Assembly: GCA_949752735.1 (NCBI GenBank) | Contig: OX457042.1 | Location: 35,229,289 to 35,293,288, forward strand | Source: Lumbricus terrestris | Lineage: Eukaryota; Annelida; Clitellata; Crassiclitellata; Lumbricidae | DNA length: 64,000 bases | Direction of reading: 5' to 3' | The notes under the pieces: generated by a model | Database searches by the model: none | The model's input: only the letters and a program-made list of their open reading frames with translations | Told to the model about the DNA's origin: nothing | Position numbers and translations under genes: made by a program | Part shown: positions 11,533 to 24,398 of the stretch, one piece after another | How positions within the stretch are numbered: the first letter of the stretch is position 1 | Layout: each line of letters starts with the position of its first letter

Positions 11533-12790
11533 CTATGGCGTACATTATGAAACAGAGCCAATGCTCACTCAAAAGATGAAAATTGTCATGACAAACGTAA
11601 AAAACCCCGAAGAAAGATGTTAAAAAAGCTCATGGCATTCTTTAAGGTCCCTGAAGATACGCATGAGTCGCATGAGTTCTACACGCAGCAGATGACAATA
11701 AAGGCCTGACATTAAACCATGCAGATACGCTACTGATGATTGATAAATGTTTCTGTAGACTCATTAAAAACATAATAAAATCGATACTTGTATTCGATCA
11801 TTTTCTATGATAGGTCTACATATCATTTCACTTTAATTTTTAATTATGGATTTTTATATTTTAGTTTTGAAACATTTATTGCATATAGTTACAAATCACG
11901 GCCTAATAATCTATATGGCCTCTCCTGTGGTCTCACAAAGTAGGCCTAGATAATAGTAGATATCCCAACAAAATTTAATAGTAAGAACTACATAGACAGA
12001 CTTTTACCAATTAATGCGCACAAATTCAACATTAGGCTAAAGGGATCTAAATGACTAATAAATAAGGTGCGAATATGAATTTTCTGCATTGGGTGGGTGA
12101 CTTGCAGCCTAGGTATATTTGACATTCATAATCATTGCAATTGGTCATGGGCACGACGTTAAACTGCATCCATCCTCTGCCACAGGGAACCAGCAACTTC
12201 CCAGTGCCGGTCCTAATCCCGGATAAAATGAGGAAGGTTTGCCAGATGGGTGGTGATACACTGGCAGTAAAATACCAAGACCATTGAAATCCGCAAAAAC
12301 CATGGCACAAGTGACATAGCGACCCAGATGCTTCAAGGTGTCATGATGTGGAGCTGACATGCACAGGCCGGTCAGTACAGACCAGTGGAGAGAGTCGGGG
12401 GGAGAGAGCGTGGGACACATACGGGCGTTGACCCAGGTTGTCCTTCGTGCCTCTCTCCCAATATTCTCTTCATCAGACAAGGTGGTCTAGCTGGTTCAAG
12501 ATGTTAATGGTATGGACCTGCAGACCGGACAGGTTGAAGATGGTCAACATGACGCGAGACAGACTCAAACAGAAAGTGGCGCCGGACACCTACGGGCATT
12601 TAGCCCAAGGATTTCGATGATGATGAATCATTGCAACAGATAATATGCTTAAATACGGACTATGAGAGATATAAACTATGAGAGATCGTTTTTCTCGATT
12701 TTCTGAATACGAGTCTCGTTGGACTGAGTGAGTTTAGGAAAAGTGCTCCCAATTAGTCGTACTTTCACGTACACTTCACGGATGGGGGGG
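11533..12790. other. Intron of gene A, unassigned reading frame inside
   Basis: No exon of the kringle gene is seen. A minus-strand frame of 111 codons at 12145-12480 (contains HLGRYVTCAMVFADFNGLGI) overlaps another frame and has no recognisable domain or splice context. It may be repeat-derived; I do not call it a gene. Confidence 0.4.
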
Positions 12791-13120
12791 GGTCCGTAGC
12801 TCAGTTGAGAGAGTGTTGTTCGATAAACTGAGAGTCATTATCGCGACCCGGGTTCAAGCCTCGCTCAGGGCAAAAATTTATTTGAATTTTCTGTTAGCTG
12901 CCAGTGGCGCTTTCTGTTGTGTTGTTTGCCTCGGGTCTGTTAAAAATAAGATCGCCCCTCCCACTCCTGGCTTGGCCGAATCAGGGGCGTTCCAGCACTT
13001 AGGCTGTTGTAGAAGACCTGCATGTCGTGCGAAGCTGGCCGTATTTCGTATAACTTGTAACAGTCCTGTAATCGTTCTGCGGTCTGTCAGATTGAATGTC
13101 AATAAACGAATATCATTATT
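12791..13120 (+). mobile_element. tRNA-derived SINE
   Basis: The head GGTCCGTAGCTCAGTTGAG (A box) and GGGTTCAAGCCTCG (B box, about 12848) are tRNA-like. The tail contains GTCTGTCAGATTGAATGTC and AATAAACGAATATCATTAT, similar to the tails at about 6600 and 46490. This is not a functional tRNA, because no cloverleaf closes. Confidence 0.7.
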
Positions 13121-13359
13121 AACTTGATACTATAACCATTCATAGACACACGAAGCACGTGATCTCGCACCAACAATTAACTGCGGGAATAATTGCAATT
13201 CAAACCGCGGGGACCCGCGTTTTTATTGCTACCGTACGCTATTATTTTTATTGCTACTCCGGATATTAAAAAGACCACAGTTCTGTTGTGAATCACCAAA
13301 TTTTGACAGATTTGCCTTCGTATTTAGACAAACCGAGATCGATAGTTAATACTGAAATA

Positions 13360-13435
13360 CAGAGACGGTTTCGAACCTGGAACCCTCCGGCTCCAAGGCC
13401 CAGAACCCACCACTACACCCCGCGTCCCACAATTA
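13360..13435 (-). mobile_element. tRNA-SINE head fragment
   Basis: On the minus strand it contains GGTTCTGGGCCTTGGAGCC followed by the B-box-like GGTTCGAAACC. The layout matches the heads at 19960-20215 and 62140-62345. The body is missing. Confidence 0.5.
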
Positions 13436-13520
13436 CTAAATTACTAAATGAAATATGCAAATCTAGCATTTATTACATAATTCATGCTGATTGACGTATT
13501 GAACTTGTCCGTCTGTTCAG

Positions 13521-13781
13521 TGTTAGGATGTAAACTGACAAAGGCTGGACACGAATACAAAGGACTTCTGAACGTAACACGATCTGGTCGAACATGCCAA
13601 GCTTGGAATTCCGACGAACCTCACAAGAACCGCTATAAGCAGTCGAATCTATTCCCCGAAAGAAGCGCATGGGTTGCTGGTAACAAATGCCGAAATCCAG
13701 ATACCAGTCACAACGAGGGAGTCTGGTGTTACACCACTGACCCAAACACAAGATGGGAGGAATGCGATGTGGACTTTTGCG
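13521..13781 (+). CDS. Kringle gene A, kringle exon A3
   Basis: A 261-bp exon (phase 1-1) has acceptor TGTTCAG and donor TGCG/GTAGGT. Six cysteines are present (GCKL, TCQAW, NKCRNPD, VWCYT, ECDV, FCG). The segment NRYKQSNLFPERSAWVAGNK shows the pattern FPERS shared with A4 but not with A1/A2, so A3 and A4 form their own subgroup. One core aromatic position reads AWNSDEPH instead of RWDSDQPH. An alternative in-phase acceptor exists 6 bp downstream (TTAG). Confidence 0.87.
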
Positions 13782-13924
13782 GTAGGTGAATTCTCGTAAT
13801 CAAAATTTCGCCAAATATTAACCAATCAGCAATCCGGCAGATCAATTACGCAATGAACTGTTCAATAAATAATCGATAAATAAATGAGTATCGTAGGCCA
13901 TAAACAAAAAAGTATTTAAAATAT

Positions 13925-14098
13925 GCCGTCAGTCAATCAATTAGTCAGCCAGTCAAGTAAGTAAGTCAGTCAGTCAGTCAGACTGTCAAGTCAGTCAGTC
14001 AATCAGTCAGTTTGTTAGTCAGTCAGTCAGTTGGTCGGTCAGTCGGTCGGTCGGTCAGTCAGTCAGTCAGTCGGTCGGTCGGTCAGTCAGTCAGTCAT
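13925..14098. repeat. Tetranucleotide repeat (AGTC/GGTC)n
   Basis: Mixed AGTC, AGTT and GGTC units lie in the short intron between kringle exons A3 and A4. Confidence 0.95.
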
Positions 14099-14186
14099 GT
14101 TAAATGCAGTTAAGCAGATGGTTTTGCTCCTTAAAAACAAGTTTTCGTTTGTCTGCATAAGAAACGTGTCCATCGATTGTGTGTAG

Positions 14187-14441
14187 ACTGTAAGCTGACA
14201 AAGGCCGGACACGAGTATGGAGGACCTCTGAACGTTACGCGATCTGGACTGGAATGTCAGCGTTGGGCTTCCGACGAACCTTACTACAGCAACTTTAAAT
14301 ATTCGATGCTCTTCCCCGAACGCAGCGTTGTGGCTGCCGGCAACAAATGCCGAAATCCGGATGAGGACTACGACGGGGGAGTCTGGTGTTACACCACTGA
14401 CCCAAACAAAAGATGGGAAGAATGCGATGTGGACTTATGCC
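14187..14441 (+). CDS. Kringle gene A, kringle exon A4
   Basis: A 255-bp exon (85 codons, phase 1-1) has acceptor GTGTAG and donor TGCC/GTATGT. The six-cysteine pattern is complete, with ECQRWASDEPYY, NKCRNPDEDYDGG, VWCYTTDPNKRW and ending ECDVDLC. This is the last kringle of gene A before the linker exon at 17108. A long tetranucleotide repeat begins only about 14 bp after the donor, so length changes there lie very close to the splice site. Confidence 0.88.
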
Positions 14442-14454
14442 GTATGTAAGCTCC

Positions 14455-14700
<246 letters not shown>

Positions 14701-15059
14701 ATCAATTAATGAGTGATCCTTCAGTCAATAAACCGATCAGCTGTCAAATTAGGTTGCAAAATCAATGAGCAAACTAACCAATTGATGAAGAATTAAAATA
14801 TTTGAGCAAATAATGACAGTCGGCCATTGAATAAAGACTCGTTTATTTATTCATCGGCTTTCTAGAGATCCAACTCGTCCTTGTTTTATTCATTCATTCA
14901 TGCATTCATGCATTCATTCATTCACTCATTCATTCATTCATTCATTCATTCATTACGGACTTTTCTAAAGCGCCCCTTCAAGGTTACTACTCAGGTGCGC
15001 TCCGGACCCAACCACAGCCGAAAAAGTACAGTTATAAGACTACGATAAAATGCGTCTGC

Positions 15060-15780
15060 GTAAACCCTAAGCTTGAGGCGGATAGCCAAACTGGAGCAAT
15101 TCTATATCATGCCGCAAACAACAGAGAAAGCAATCAGTGCCGTGTCCGGGGTCTAGGAGATCACGTTGTGTGGAGAAGCGGAGAGCACGACGTCCTTGCA
15201 CGTCCAGAGTAGAGCGACGGAGCTCTTGCAAATAAGCAGGATGACAACATTGCTGCGTGTGAAATGTGGATACGGAGTGGGCTGCTGGGAATATCGTGGG
15301 GGGAGAGGAGGACAAATGAATCTGTGATCCAGGAGACAGGTCAACTAAGAGAGGATATGCCATTGCTGCAGATGATCATCAAACACGTGATGCGCACGGG
15401 TTGATTGGAGAAGGCGATGATGCTGGCGTGTGGGCAGGGTACAAGGAGAAGAGAACGGCCGAGGACCAGATGGATGGAGATGTACACAGGAGGACAGGGA
15501 TGAATCTTGAACAACTGAGGGATGTAACGCAGAACAGAACGGAGTGGAGAAGGCCGGTCATGACGGACGCTAGAGCTCCTCGAACTGACGGCACAAAGTG
15601 ACAAGGTGGCACCAAAGAGGCACCGCCACACCAAAGCAGAGACCCTGAAAGAAATCCGCTGCGGGATAGGGAGCCAATGTAGGACATCAATTATACAATC
15701 AGCGATATGACCGAATAATTGGATACGGCTAATAAGGTGCGAGAGCGGCAAGACCGTGCAGAGGACCCACTCCAAGCACT
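15060..15780 (-). pseudogene. LINE reverse-transcriptase C-terminal fragment (CR1-like)
   Basis: Minus-strand frames contain IDVLHWLPIPQRISFRVSAL and VWRCLFG, matching EVLHWLPIRQRIEFRVAAL in the intact copy at 39378-40400. LRRSTLDVQGRRALRFSTQR follows in another frame. Frameshifts and stops make it dead. Confidence 0.7.
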
Positions 15781-15789
15781 CTAATCGTC

Positions 15790-17107
15790 CAGAAGGGAGA
15801 TCAGTTTAGAGATAGCAGCAGTAGTGGAGGCGGGTGCACACAACGAAGGAATGGACAGATGTTGTGGCAGCATTAAAGGTAAGCGAGCGAGAGACCGCTC
15901 TGAGCTGGCCTCACTGATAAATATAATTGCTGCTACGTGTAGCCTAATACAGAGCGGGCGAATGTGCTGCGCAAAGATAAGTTCAGATCAAGTATGACAC
16001 CAAGATCGCGAAAAGAGGTTGAAGAAGCGAACTGCGGAACTCAGAAGCAAGGACAGTATTACGCAGCGCAACGATCTTGTTTACATTTTGCTGTTTATTA
16101 AATGAAAGGCGAACAAAATGTTTATTGTTTACCAGCAGTACTGGTAGGCACAAATGAAGAAATACCAGCCGTTAAATACATCAACGTTCACTAGCCTTTA
16201 GGCTTTACTTGTGGACCTTAGTTTTGTGGAGTTGACATCTTATTCACGGACATTTGCCTTTGCTTCTTTAAAATTCATTAAAATTTAATAGTTTGTTCAA
16301 ATACAATAATTATATTAAGCATATTTTATATAGTACACGCTCCGTTACTAAAAATAAATAGCAAATGATCGGTCTGGCACTATGCGGAATTGGAGATAAA
16401 CAGGTTTTCCCGACTTCATCAACCCTGGGACTGCATCTGGGACAACACTGTTCGTGCTGGAAATGCTGTGTGGTTATAAAACCACCTAAATAATTTATTT
16501 AACCGGCCATTTTGAAATTCTTTTGATTTTATTTCAGTCATCTGTAACAGACCTACATAACGGGTTATCAAATAGTAACCTATCATTTAAGCTTTTTTAA
16601 GAGTAGGCCTATTTTAAATACCGCGGACAGCAAAGTGACCTTTTATTGTAGAAACACTCAGAGATAGCTTCAAAAGCCAAAAGCAACGTCAGATGTTGAA
16701 AATAATAGTGGTGACAACGTGAGAAATCATTTGATTCAAATTTGCTCCACGTGTCGTACCTGGCCTATGTTTATTCTTTAAGGCTATTAAGACGTATCAA
16801 ATCAAAATAACTCCGCCGCCGGTTGCACTCTGTCAGCGCCAGTCCCAAACCTGGAAAAAGTAGGATGGCGTCGCTTATGATCTTTGCTATAACACAGTGA
16901 CGTCAAACTGAAACTACATGGGATCAAAATGACCTACACGTCGGTCATCACACATACATGTAATTAATTTATCGAGTCCATTATTGAGATGTAGTCTAAC
17001 GATAATCATCACTATGGCTTGATATTAAAAAAATTTACGTTGCTTTTAGAAAGTATAAATTATGTTTTTTTCAATGGTTATGTGGCCGTGATATCTCTAA
17101 ATTATAG
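15790..17107. other. Intron of gene A, nothing recognised
   Basis: About 1.3 kb without a recognisable exon or transposon end. One octamer occurs at 16604. Confidence 0.55.
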
Positions 17108-17374
17108 AAACACCAGGTATGTCACCTTCTCCCGCGAGTCCTAAGATCACTCCAGCGTCTACTACGAGTCCAAAGACCACTCGACCATCTACTACGAGTC
17201 GAAGGACCACTCGACCATCTACTACGAGTCCAAAGACCACTCCGGCGTCTACGAAGAATCCAATGACCATTCGGTCAAGAACTACGCCTGATACAACGTC
17301 ACCGCCGTCAACTGACGTGTCTACACGATCACCAATTACACTGTCGTCTACGCTTCCGCAGGCCAATGGTTCAC
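17108..17374 (+). CDS. Kringle gene A, Thr/Pro/Ser-rich linker exon
   Basis: A 267-bp exon (89 codons, phase 1-1) has acceptor AATTATAG and donor TCAC/GTACGT. After the first residues it reads SPSPASPKITPASTTS followed by repeats of the type SPKTTRPSTTS. The underlying DNA repeats at 30 bp (ACTACGAGTCCAAAGACCAC). Such segments are usually densely O-glycosylated and act as an extracellular stalk between binding modules and the membrane. Its position between kringle A4 and the transmembrane exon fits that role. A weaker donor at AATG/GTTCAC would match the end of the paralogous linker exons at 40742 and 54555. Confidence 0.72.
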
Positions 17375-17689
17375 GTACGTTAGCAAAATCAATCAAATGC
17401 TTTAAACTCCTGCTAAGAATATGCTACTCTCGTATTCATGTGTATTATTTCATGTGTATAATATTATTATTATTATTGTGCCTGCAGTGTATAATTTAAG
17501 TAGGCCTATACGACGCAAAGACATCGTTCACTAAAGCTAGCACGGTTTAGCGTCAGGCCTACATCGGTACATAGGCTTAGCCAACAACTGCTTCTGTGAA
17601 AATAATAATTAAATATTGACCACCTAGGACCTATAGGTCGATCACGTTCACATCCTTCAATAGAGTAACCTGGTCCGTTGGGGTCAAGC

Positions 17690-17845
17690 CACAGATCCCC
17701 TTTGCAGCTGTGGGAACATTCCGACTATGGCACACATTGTAAATGACTGTATAACATCTCGCTTTCCGGGCGGAATGCCCGTCCTACACGAGGCCGGTGA
17801 GGTTGCTGTTGAGTGGCTCTGCGTGAACTGCAAAAGCTAAATAAA
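17690..17845 (+). pseudogene. LINE 3'-end fragment (Jockey-like C-terminus)
   Basis: The plus strand reads TDPLCSCGNIPTMAHIVNDC, then TSRFPGGMPVLHEAGEVAV, EWLCVN and a stop, then ATAAATAATAG. The pattern C-x-C-G...HI...C...R-F-x-G-G-x-x-x-L-H-E-A is typical of the C-terminus of Jockey-type retrotransposon polyproteins. It lies in the intron between the linker and transmembrane exons. Confidence 0.6.
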
Positions 17846-17905
17846 TAATAGAGTAACGGAGGACAAAACCGCTCACAATGTATTTCTTCTGTATTAAACG
17901 TTAAG

Positions 17906-18165
17906 GTGATGCCGTATCCACCCACATCGTCGTTTTTGGAATTCTCATCGCTGGAGTTATTGCTGTCTGCGTCATCATCGCTATCATCATCATCTGGAAA
18001 CGTGCAGGTTTTTTCCAGTCGCCCTGCAGATGTCTTGCCGACGAAGGCATTCCACCAAGGTCGAAAAGAAACCAGCAGAAGAACATGGCGGCGAAGGCAA
18101 TGTACAAACCGAGTGAAAATCCAGATGATGTCAATTGCCAGCTGCAGTTAGAAATGCCGTTGTGA
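17906..18165 (+). CDS. Kringle gene A, transmembrane and cytoplasmic exon
   Basis: The terminal exon runs from acceptor GTTAAG to a TGA stop and enters in phase 1. It reads GDAVSTHIVVFGILIAGVIA, then VCVIIAIIIIWKRAG. That is one hydrophobic helix of about 25 residues followed by the stop-transfer WKR. The homologous exon of gene B at 43289 begins GENAFTNIVVIVIPIVGMIT and also ends its helix at VWKR. The cytoplasmic tail here is short (about 50 residues), basic and has a single Tyr (MYKPSEN), so it lacks gene B's tyrosine repeats. The product is inferred to be a type I membrane protein with four extracellular kringles. Confidence 0.75.
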
Positions 18166-19096
18166 CCAAGGATCTCAGCTCAGTAGATCGCATCACAATA
18201 ACAGATTCAGCAGTAGCTTAGGCTACACAACGGTGGACAGAGTCAGGCGGTCGCAAACTTGTGAACGCGCGTTGCCTGTGCAGTGTGCATGGAACCATTG
18301 CTTAGTTTGTACGTTATAGTATTATACGTTATATATGTTATATAAGCTTATAATAAATTATATATGATATACAACGTATATATAACCTATATATATTTAT
18401 TATATTTTATTGTTTATTCAAGAAAGTTAAGTTGACATACCGCAACTTATTACATGAAATAAGTAAATGAAAAGTGGACTAAACTGCCTATTTCTGCAAA
18501 ATTCTAGAATGGGAAAGAATTAGACGATGGGAGTGATCAATACACTCACTCCCTCAGGTAGAATGTAATGTAATATATTGCAAATGAACACTGAATTATA
18601 CAGAACCCTGTCAAGATGCCTACTTGGACTTTGTGAATTGAGATATACGAGTCGTACACTGTAGGCCATAATTCAATGACGTGCACATGAAAAGTATGTG
18701 GGGAGAATAATTATTATAGACTACAGTCCTAAAAAGGCTCGTAGACGGCATAATATCTGAGGACATTCGTGCGGTAGAAGAGATGTCTGCTCTAGCAGAC
18801 AAGAAACTCTTCCTGAAAGGTCTGTTCTTTGGTCATTGCATCCATCAGCTCTTGCCATCTCTTCAAGCTCGTCGCGAGGACAAATAATTATCTACCCCGC
18901 AAGAGAGGACATCCTTTCATGCTGCCTCTCGTTAAATCAAATTTGTCTATAAATAGTTTTATCAACAGATGCATTTTCAATTATATTTAGCCATCCATGT
19001 GTGACTTTAAAATCTTCAGTTAATTGTCTGTCATAGGTTGTTTAAATGTAGGTTAACGTGTTGTGCAATGCATGTTTCCTTGACAGATGCAAATAA
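18166..19096 (+). other. Gene A 3' untranslated region with poly(A) signal
   Basis: GCAAATAAAGGCTCC at about 19088 carries AATAAA and matches GCAAATAAAGGTTACTT at about 44953 after gene B. A segment around 18760-18870 (potential peptide LFFGHCIHQLLPSLQARRED) resembles 44650-44750 after gene B (LDFFDHCLRQLQLLLRKEK). This is either conserved 3' UTR or a small unrecognised coding piece. Confidence 0.5.
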
Positions 19097-19959
19097 AGGC
19101 TCCTTACGTATTTACTTACTTCCTTTCTTTCTTACTTACTTGGAAGAACTGGCATCCGAAGCAGATAAGAAGAGTTTCTAAATCTAAATAGATATCTCGG
19201 AGTGTCAGTACATAATTATCAATTTTTACCCCTTCTTAGTGTCTTGTCTCATAAAAGATTTTCGTGTTGCATAATTATTGCTAAATATTAACAGCTGAAG
19301 AATAGTTATGTCAATAAATGCAAGTTTAGTATAATAGTCAGTTGTGAATGTATGTCGGTATCATACGTACGTTTCTATTAAATTCCGTTTCAAACGTGTA
19401 TTCAATGTAATGCATGTATACGCTTGTTAGATGCAACTAAAGGCTTGCCCATTTCTGTTTCTGAAGCAGAAAACTCTGGAAAAGGATCTAAAAAAAATAA
19501 ATTTACTGAAAATTAGGCTGGGTCTTGAATTTCTTGACCATACAGTCGCTATAGACAATTAACGTGGAATGTACCGTATTGTAGGACTATCCGCAAATTT
19601 ATTAAGCCAAAAAAATGTAAAAAAAAATTTAGCCTCTCTCGCTGCGCACGCCAACCCGAAGCGCTGTTATTTGTAAATGTAGGCTATTTCAAGAGTTATC
19701 GATGCCTCCATCTGATTTGTATGTGCACTTGTCATTCATCATTTTTCTTTTGTTACTTCCTCATATTCTGTGCTTTCCGGCAATTGATCAATTACACATA
19801 CATATTATACTGATCGGACTCATATCACGAACGAAAAGTTTTTACTAATCGTATTCTATCCCTCTCACTTGGAATGTTTTTGATGGGCGCTCACTCTATT
19901 TCGATCTGTAGGCCTCGCCCCGTAACAATTGAATGATTGCAAATTTATAAATTACTTGC

Positions 19960-20215
19960 TTATTTATTTATTTATTTCCCAATTTCTTTAACGCCTCTTC
20001 AAGCTCTCTCCACTCAGAGACGCTCCCGCCTACAGTGCGGACACCGCATCTGAGTTTCACGCCGAAGCGCCCAAGCAAGTGCGAGTGAAGGACTTGCTCA
20101 AGGTCCCTACGCGACTTGAGGGCGGATTTGAACCTGGAGCCCTCCCAGCTCCAAGGCGCCGACGCCACCACTATACAGTATACACCACCGAGCCCCACTT
20201 CTGTGGCGTCGGGTG
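19960..20215 (-). mobile_element. tRNA-derived SINE, family shared with 62140
   Basis: On the minus strand it carries B-box GGTTCAAATCC, then CGTGAAACTCAGATGCGG, and ends AAATAAATAAATAA. The copy at 62140-62345 has the same order. The intergenic stretch 19097-19959 before it shows nothing that I recognise. Confidence 0.7.
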
Positions 20216-20282
20216 TCCAATGAACAAGGCAAGGTTGCATATCAAGGCGGTGGTCAGACCCGCATCCAGAAGATCAGTTTGT

Positions 20283-20575
<293 letters not shown>

Positions 20576-20763
20576 ACGGTTTGGTGTCACCCAAGAGTGA
20601 AAAGAAGTTTGGAAAGAGAGTGAATACGCTCAAATAAAAGTTACTGGGATGGAGACCCATAGGCAAATTCTTGTGCATCATCTGCACAGAGATAAAAGAC
20701 AGTTCCAGAGAGTGGGATAACGGAGCGGTATGTACATGTAGAACAAAGAGCAGTGGGTCCAGG

Positions 20764-22062
20764 CAGGGCCGTTTTAAGAAGTTTTGGGGCCCTAGGCACG
20801 AACCCCAACGGGCCTAACCCTAAAAGTAGGCCTAGCCATGAGTCCAATCTAGACCCTTTATTAAAGCTGCTGTGAAATCAAGGTTTCTGGGAACTGAGAA
20901 CGGGTAATTGCCGGTCGATTGCTGAGACGTGTAGCGCCGAGAGGGGAAAGTATGTTGAGGAAATTTGCCCTCCCCACCAGAAATTTTTGAATTTTCACAT
21001 TGCAATGACTGCGCATTTTTAGCTGCATCCTAGCAAAATTGATCAACTATTGCAATGCTAACATGAGTAGGCCTAGCCTAAGACTTCAATAAATATTCTT
21101 ACCATTATTATAATTTCTTTTTCAATTTCCACATTGTAATGGCAGCATTGCATTTTGTAAGCCGAGATCTTAACAAACGTTACTCTGTCATTTCAGTGCT
21201 TATAACAAAAGAGTGATTGGAAATTTCAATAAGTATAATTATTATTACAATAAGAATTTCTCTACGTATCAAGTTCAGCAGCTCAGTTCTGTTGCTTCTG
21301 GACCATTACACTATAATGAATAACTGCAGACAGGTTTGTAATTGCGTAAGCCATTCTTTCTTTCACATGAATAATTATTATAGCTAGGCCTATTCCCGTT
21401 GCTGAAAAAGGTCATGCGCACTGCTGACCCAGGACACATTAAATTTGATCTGAATCGTTACAGATGTTACACAAACCAAGGAAGAACTTCCAAAATCGGG
21501 ACGCCGTGTATAGGCTAGTAATGATAGCCTACTTTTTTTTAGCCTACTAAGTGTTCAAGGGACAAAACATTTCGAAAATTTGGCAGTCTGACATGTGAAA
21601 GGTAGCATGGAAAGACGCCAATTAGTCGTGCAAAAATAGTCATGTATAAATATTAACAGTAAACTATAATCATTGTAGCCTAATATGATGTTATCATATA
21701 TTTTATTAGTCGATTTTATCATCATAATCATATATTACTAGAGTTCGTGTAATACAATAATGTAAACAGCAATTAAAACTATTATTTTGTGGCCAAATGT
21801 TTTGGATACCGGCCCCGAGTAGTCATTATTTTCTGGGTGAAGTTCCCTCCAGCCCGAGAGATGCCTGAACGTAACCCTATTTCAGCCTCAATCTCTCAGT
21901 GTCAGATATAGAGTAGTTTAACATGAATCTACGTTAAAGTTCGTATAATAATTATGTTGCTAATTTGTAATGCGATGTAGTATTTTGGGTCGTCGCGGGG
22001 CCCCCCTGTTGCGCGGGGCCCTAGGCACGTGCCTCGCGTGCCTTGGCCTTAAAACGGCTCTG
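20764..22062. mobile_element. hAT-like element (CAGGGCCGTTTTAAG termini)
   Basis: The left end CAGGGCCGTTTTAAG and right end CTTAAAACGGCTCTG are inverted repeats, flanked by the exact 8-bp duplication GGTCCAGG (20756-20763 and 22063-22070). GGGGCCCTAGGCAC is repeated just inside both ends. No transposase remains. Confidence 0.85.
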
Positions 22063-22804
22063 GGTCCAGGACAGAGTCTTGAGGAACTTTTTCGTAAAAG
22101 ATTGTTGCTAGAGAATAAGCCAATGCAATGATTTAGCCTAACTATTGAACTCGTATGCTCATATCCAAATTTACCTGTATCGACTGTATTCAAGGTTCTC
22201 CGAACACTTTAGAATTTATACCAATTAGTCTAATCATACCAGATCGATGCGAACTTCGGCAGACGACGCAGTTCTCGTGAATAATCTAGATTTTCGAGTG
22301 GCGCTTTAGAAGTTTTGGGATTAGAATTACGATCTCGGTTTTTTAGAGAAAAGGTTGAAATTTCGAAAATTCTCGAATTACTCTGAAAATAAATTTATTT
22401 CCGATAGACCCTATTTATTAAAGATATAGGCAGAGCTGTTTTAAGGAATTTTTAGGACTGCACAACCCCTTCTTTTCTTTCCCGTCCTCGATGGTAAATT
22501 ACTCCCAGTCGGAATAAAATAGCCTTTTTCAACTAGTTTTAACTGCACAGAGGCAGTGGCGTAGCAATAGGTTGTGCAGCTTGTGTAGTGCACAAGGGCC
22601 CACAGTGTTTATGGGCCCCCCGGCGGTCAGAGTAAATTTTTTAAAGAATTATTCAGAATGTGTGTATATCTACTGTCTACATGTACGGCGGTGGCGTTGC
22701 AATGGATTGTGCAGACTGCACTAGGGGCCCTGGTGGTCAGAGTAAAGTTTTTACATTCAGAATATTCAGAATGTAATCAAGTCTACATGTATTGTAGTTG
22801 TCAG

Positions 22805-23205
22805 CAAGGCCGTAGCTAGGGGGTGTTTTGGGGTGTTTGACAGTTTGAACACCCCCCCCCCAAATGAAAAATGTAAAAATAATATATTGCATTAATTACT
22901 AGCACATTATTGTAAGAATTACAGTGTGCAACGTGTAGGTCTACGGGCTGCCCAGAAACCGCAGAAGATCGCAATATTACATACAATACAATACAATTAG
23001 TCATTTATACCGCGCTTTAACAAAACAAGTCTTGCACAAGAAGGGAAAAAACACGAAATTAGATCATTTTACCCCGAGGTGAACAGTTTTCAGGCGCAAA
23101 AATCCTATGAAAAGTATGTGATGACTTAAAAAAAGGTCGCCAAAAATTTGTCCCCAAAATGTTTTGGTAAACACCTCCCTAAATCAAATCCTGGCTACGG
23201 TCTTC
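22805..23205. mobile_element. Nested MITE (GCCGTAGCTAGG / CCTGGCTACGG)
   Basis: The ends CAAGGCCGTAGCTAGG and CCTGGCTACGGTCTTC are imperfect inverted repeats, flanked by GTTGTCAG at 22797-22804 and 23206-23213. It interrupts the larger element at 22554-23838. Confidence 0.75.
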
Positions 23206-23669
23206 GTTGTCAGTGCTGATCAGTGCTGAGGTGGTGGTGGATATTGACGAGCTTCGGATGGTGGTAGGCCTATACCAGCTGCATTACCAAAGGATTCAGG
23301 AACGAAGGCATCTTAATTATTTTTGCGCAAGGGATTTCGCCCAAGTGAACTTTGTTACATCTCGGAATTTTTGGTTTCTTCTTTTAGACTTAGACACTTC
23401 ACATTATACCAATTTACTATAATGTTTCTTTTTTAGTCAACTAACCCACATGTTTGACAGAATTTACGTGGATGATGAATTGATGATGATAATTCATACT
23501 TCAACAGATGAAGAAATTTTTTCATAAATTTCTCAAGTAGCCTACTTGAATTGAATTTTCTCTGGCAGCCGGAAGAAATAGAAAATGATTATAAAGACTA
23601 ACGGAGAAAATAATTAAAATTGTAACGAGTTAATTTTTATTTAATTTTCGGTTTCGAAATAATGCAAAT

Positions 23670-23747
23670 AGCTGTGCAAAAACGCCTGGCTCTTTTGTGA
23701 TAGACTCTAGAGTCTATCGCAAAAGAGCCAGGCGTTTTTGCACAGCT
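23670..23747. repeat. 78-bp near-perfect palindrome
   Basis: AGCTGTGCAAAAACGCC at the left is mirrored by GGCGTTTTTGCACAGCT at the right, centred on GACTCTAGAGTC, with one mismatched pair and no spacer. The related sequence at about 225-290 has only the right arm. Confidence 0.92.
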
Positions 23748-24398
23748 TTTTTGTTTGAAATCGAGGAGGTTCAAGTAATGAAGGGGCCCACCACCGAAGC
23801 CCTGCACAAGGGCCCCCAAAAACCTTGCTACGCCACTGCACAGAGGTGCTTCTACAACTGCACAAATCCATTTAGAACTGCACATTTTGTGTACAACTGC
23901 ACGTTTAAAAAAACCTGGATATTGGACCGCACAAACCAGTAAGCAATAAATTCGCTTTATTTTTTTGGCTTCTCAATTGCGAAATCTGAGAAATTAAATT
24001 AGCAATGTGACGATTCAATTTGGCCTACTTCCTCGTGCAAATATTTACTAGCTGTAGGCCTTCCTGGTGCAGAGTACGATCCAGTTCCAGTGGCCATTGT
24101 CAAAAAGAAAAATGTGGGCTGCTGCTATAGATATAATTATAAGTAGCAAGTTCATGTTAAATATAAGCTATGTAGGCCTATATACATCAGACTAGCAACA
24201 ACGACCTCAGTAACTCTAAATACGGGCACGAATCTGCCATTATAAGGAAAACAAACCGATGACAGTTCTGAAAGCCGGATATCCGGACTTTGCATAAGTA
24301 TACATACATGTATATATACATGTGGGAGGTACAGAAGACTCATGACCGTCATAACTGTAAACACGAGATTGTTGTTGTTCGTTGTTACAAATTAAGCA

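Larger units (their letters stand above)
22554..23838. mobile_element. hAT-like element (CAGTGGCGTAGC termini)
   Basis: CAGTGGCGTAGCAA and TTGCTACGCCACTG are terminal inverted repeats with the 8-bp duplication CACAGAGG (22546-22553 and 23839-23846). The element contains a nested insertion at 22805-23205 and a 78-bp palindrome at 23670-23747. It is noncoding. Confidence 0.85.

Noticed and set aside
12047..12620. Possible small gene (frames of 87, 111 and 60 codons)
   Set aside because: Overlapping frames on both strands, no domain, no splice or promoter context. Probably repeat-derived.
12791..12870. Functional tRNA gene
   Set aside because: A and B boxes are present, but the stems do not close into a cloverleaf and the sequence continues into a SINE body and tail.
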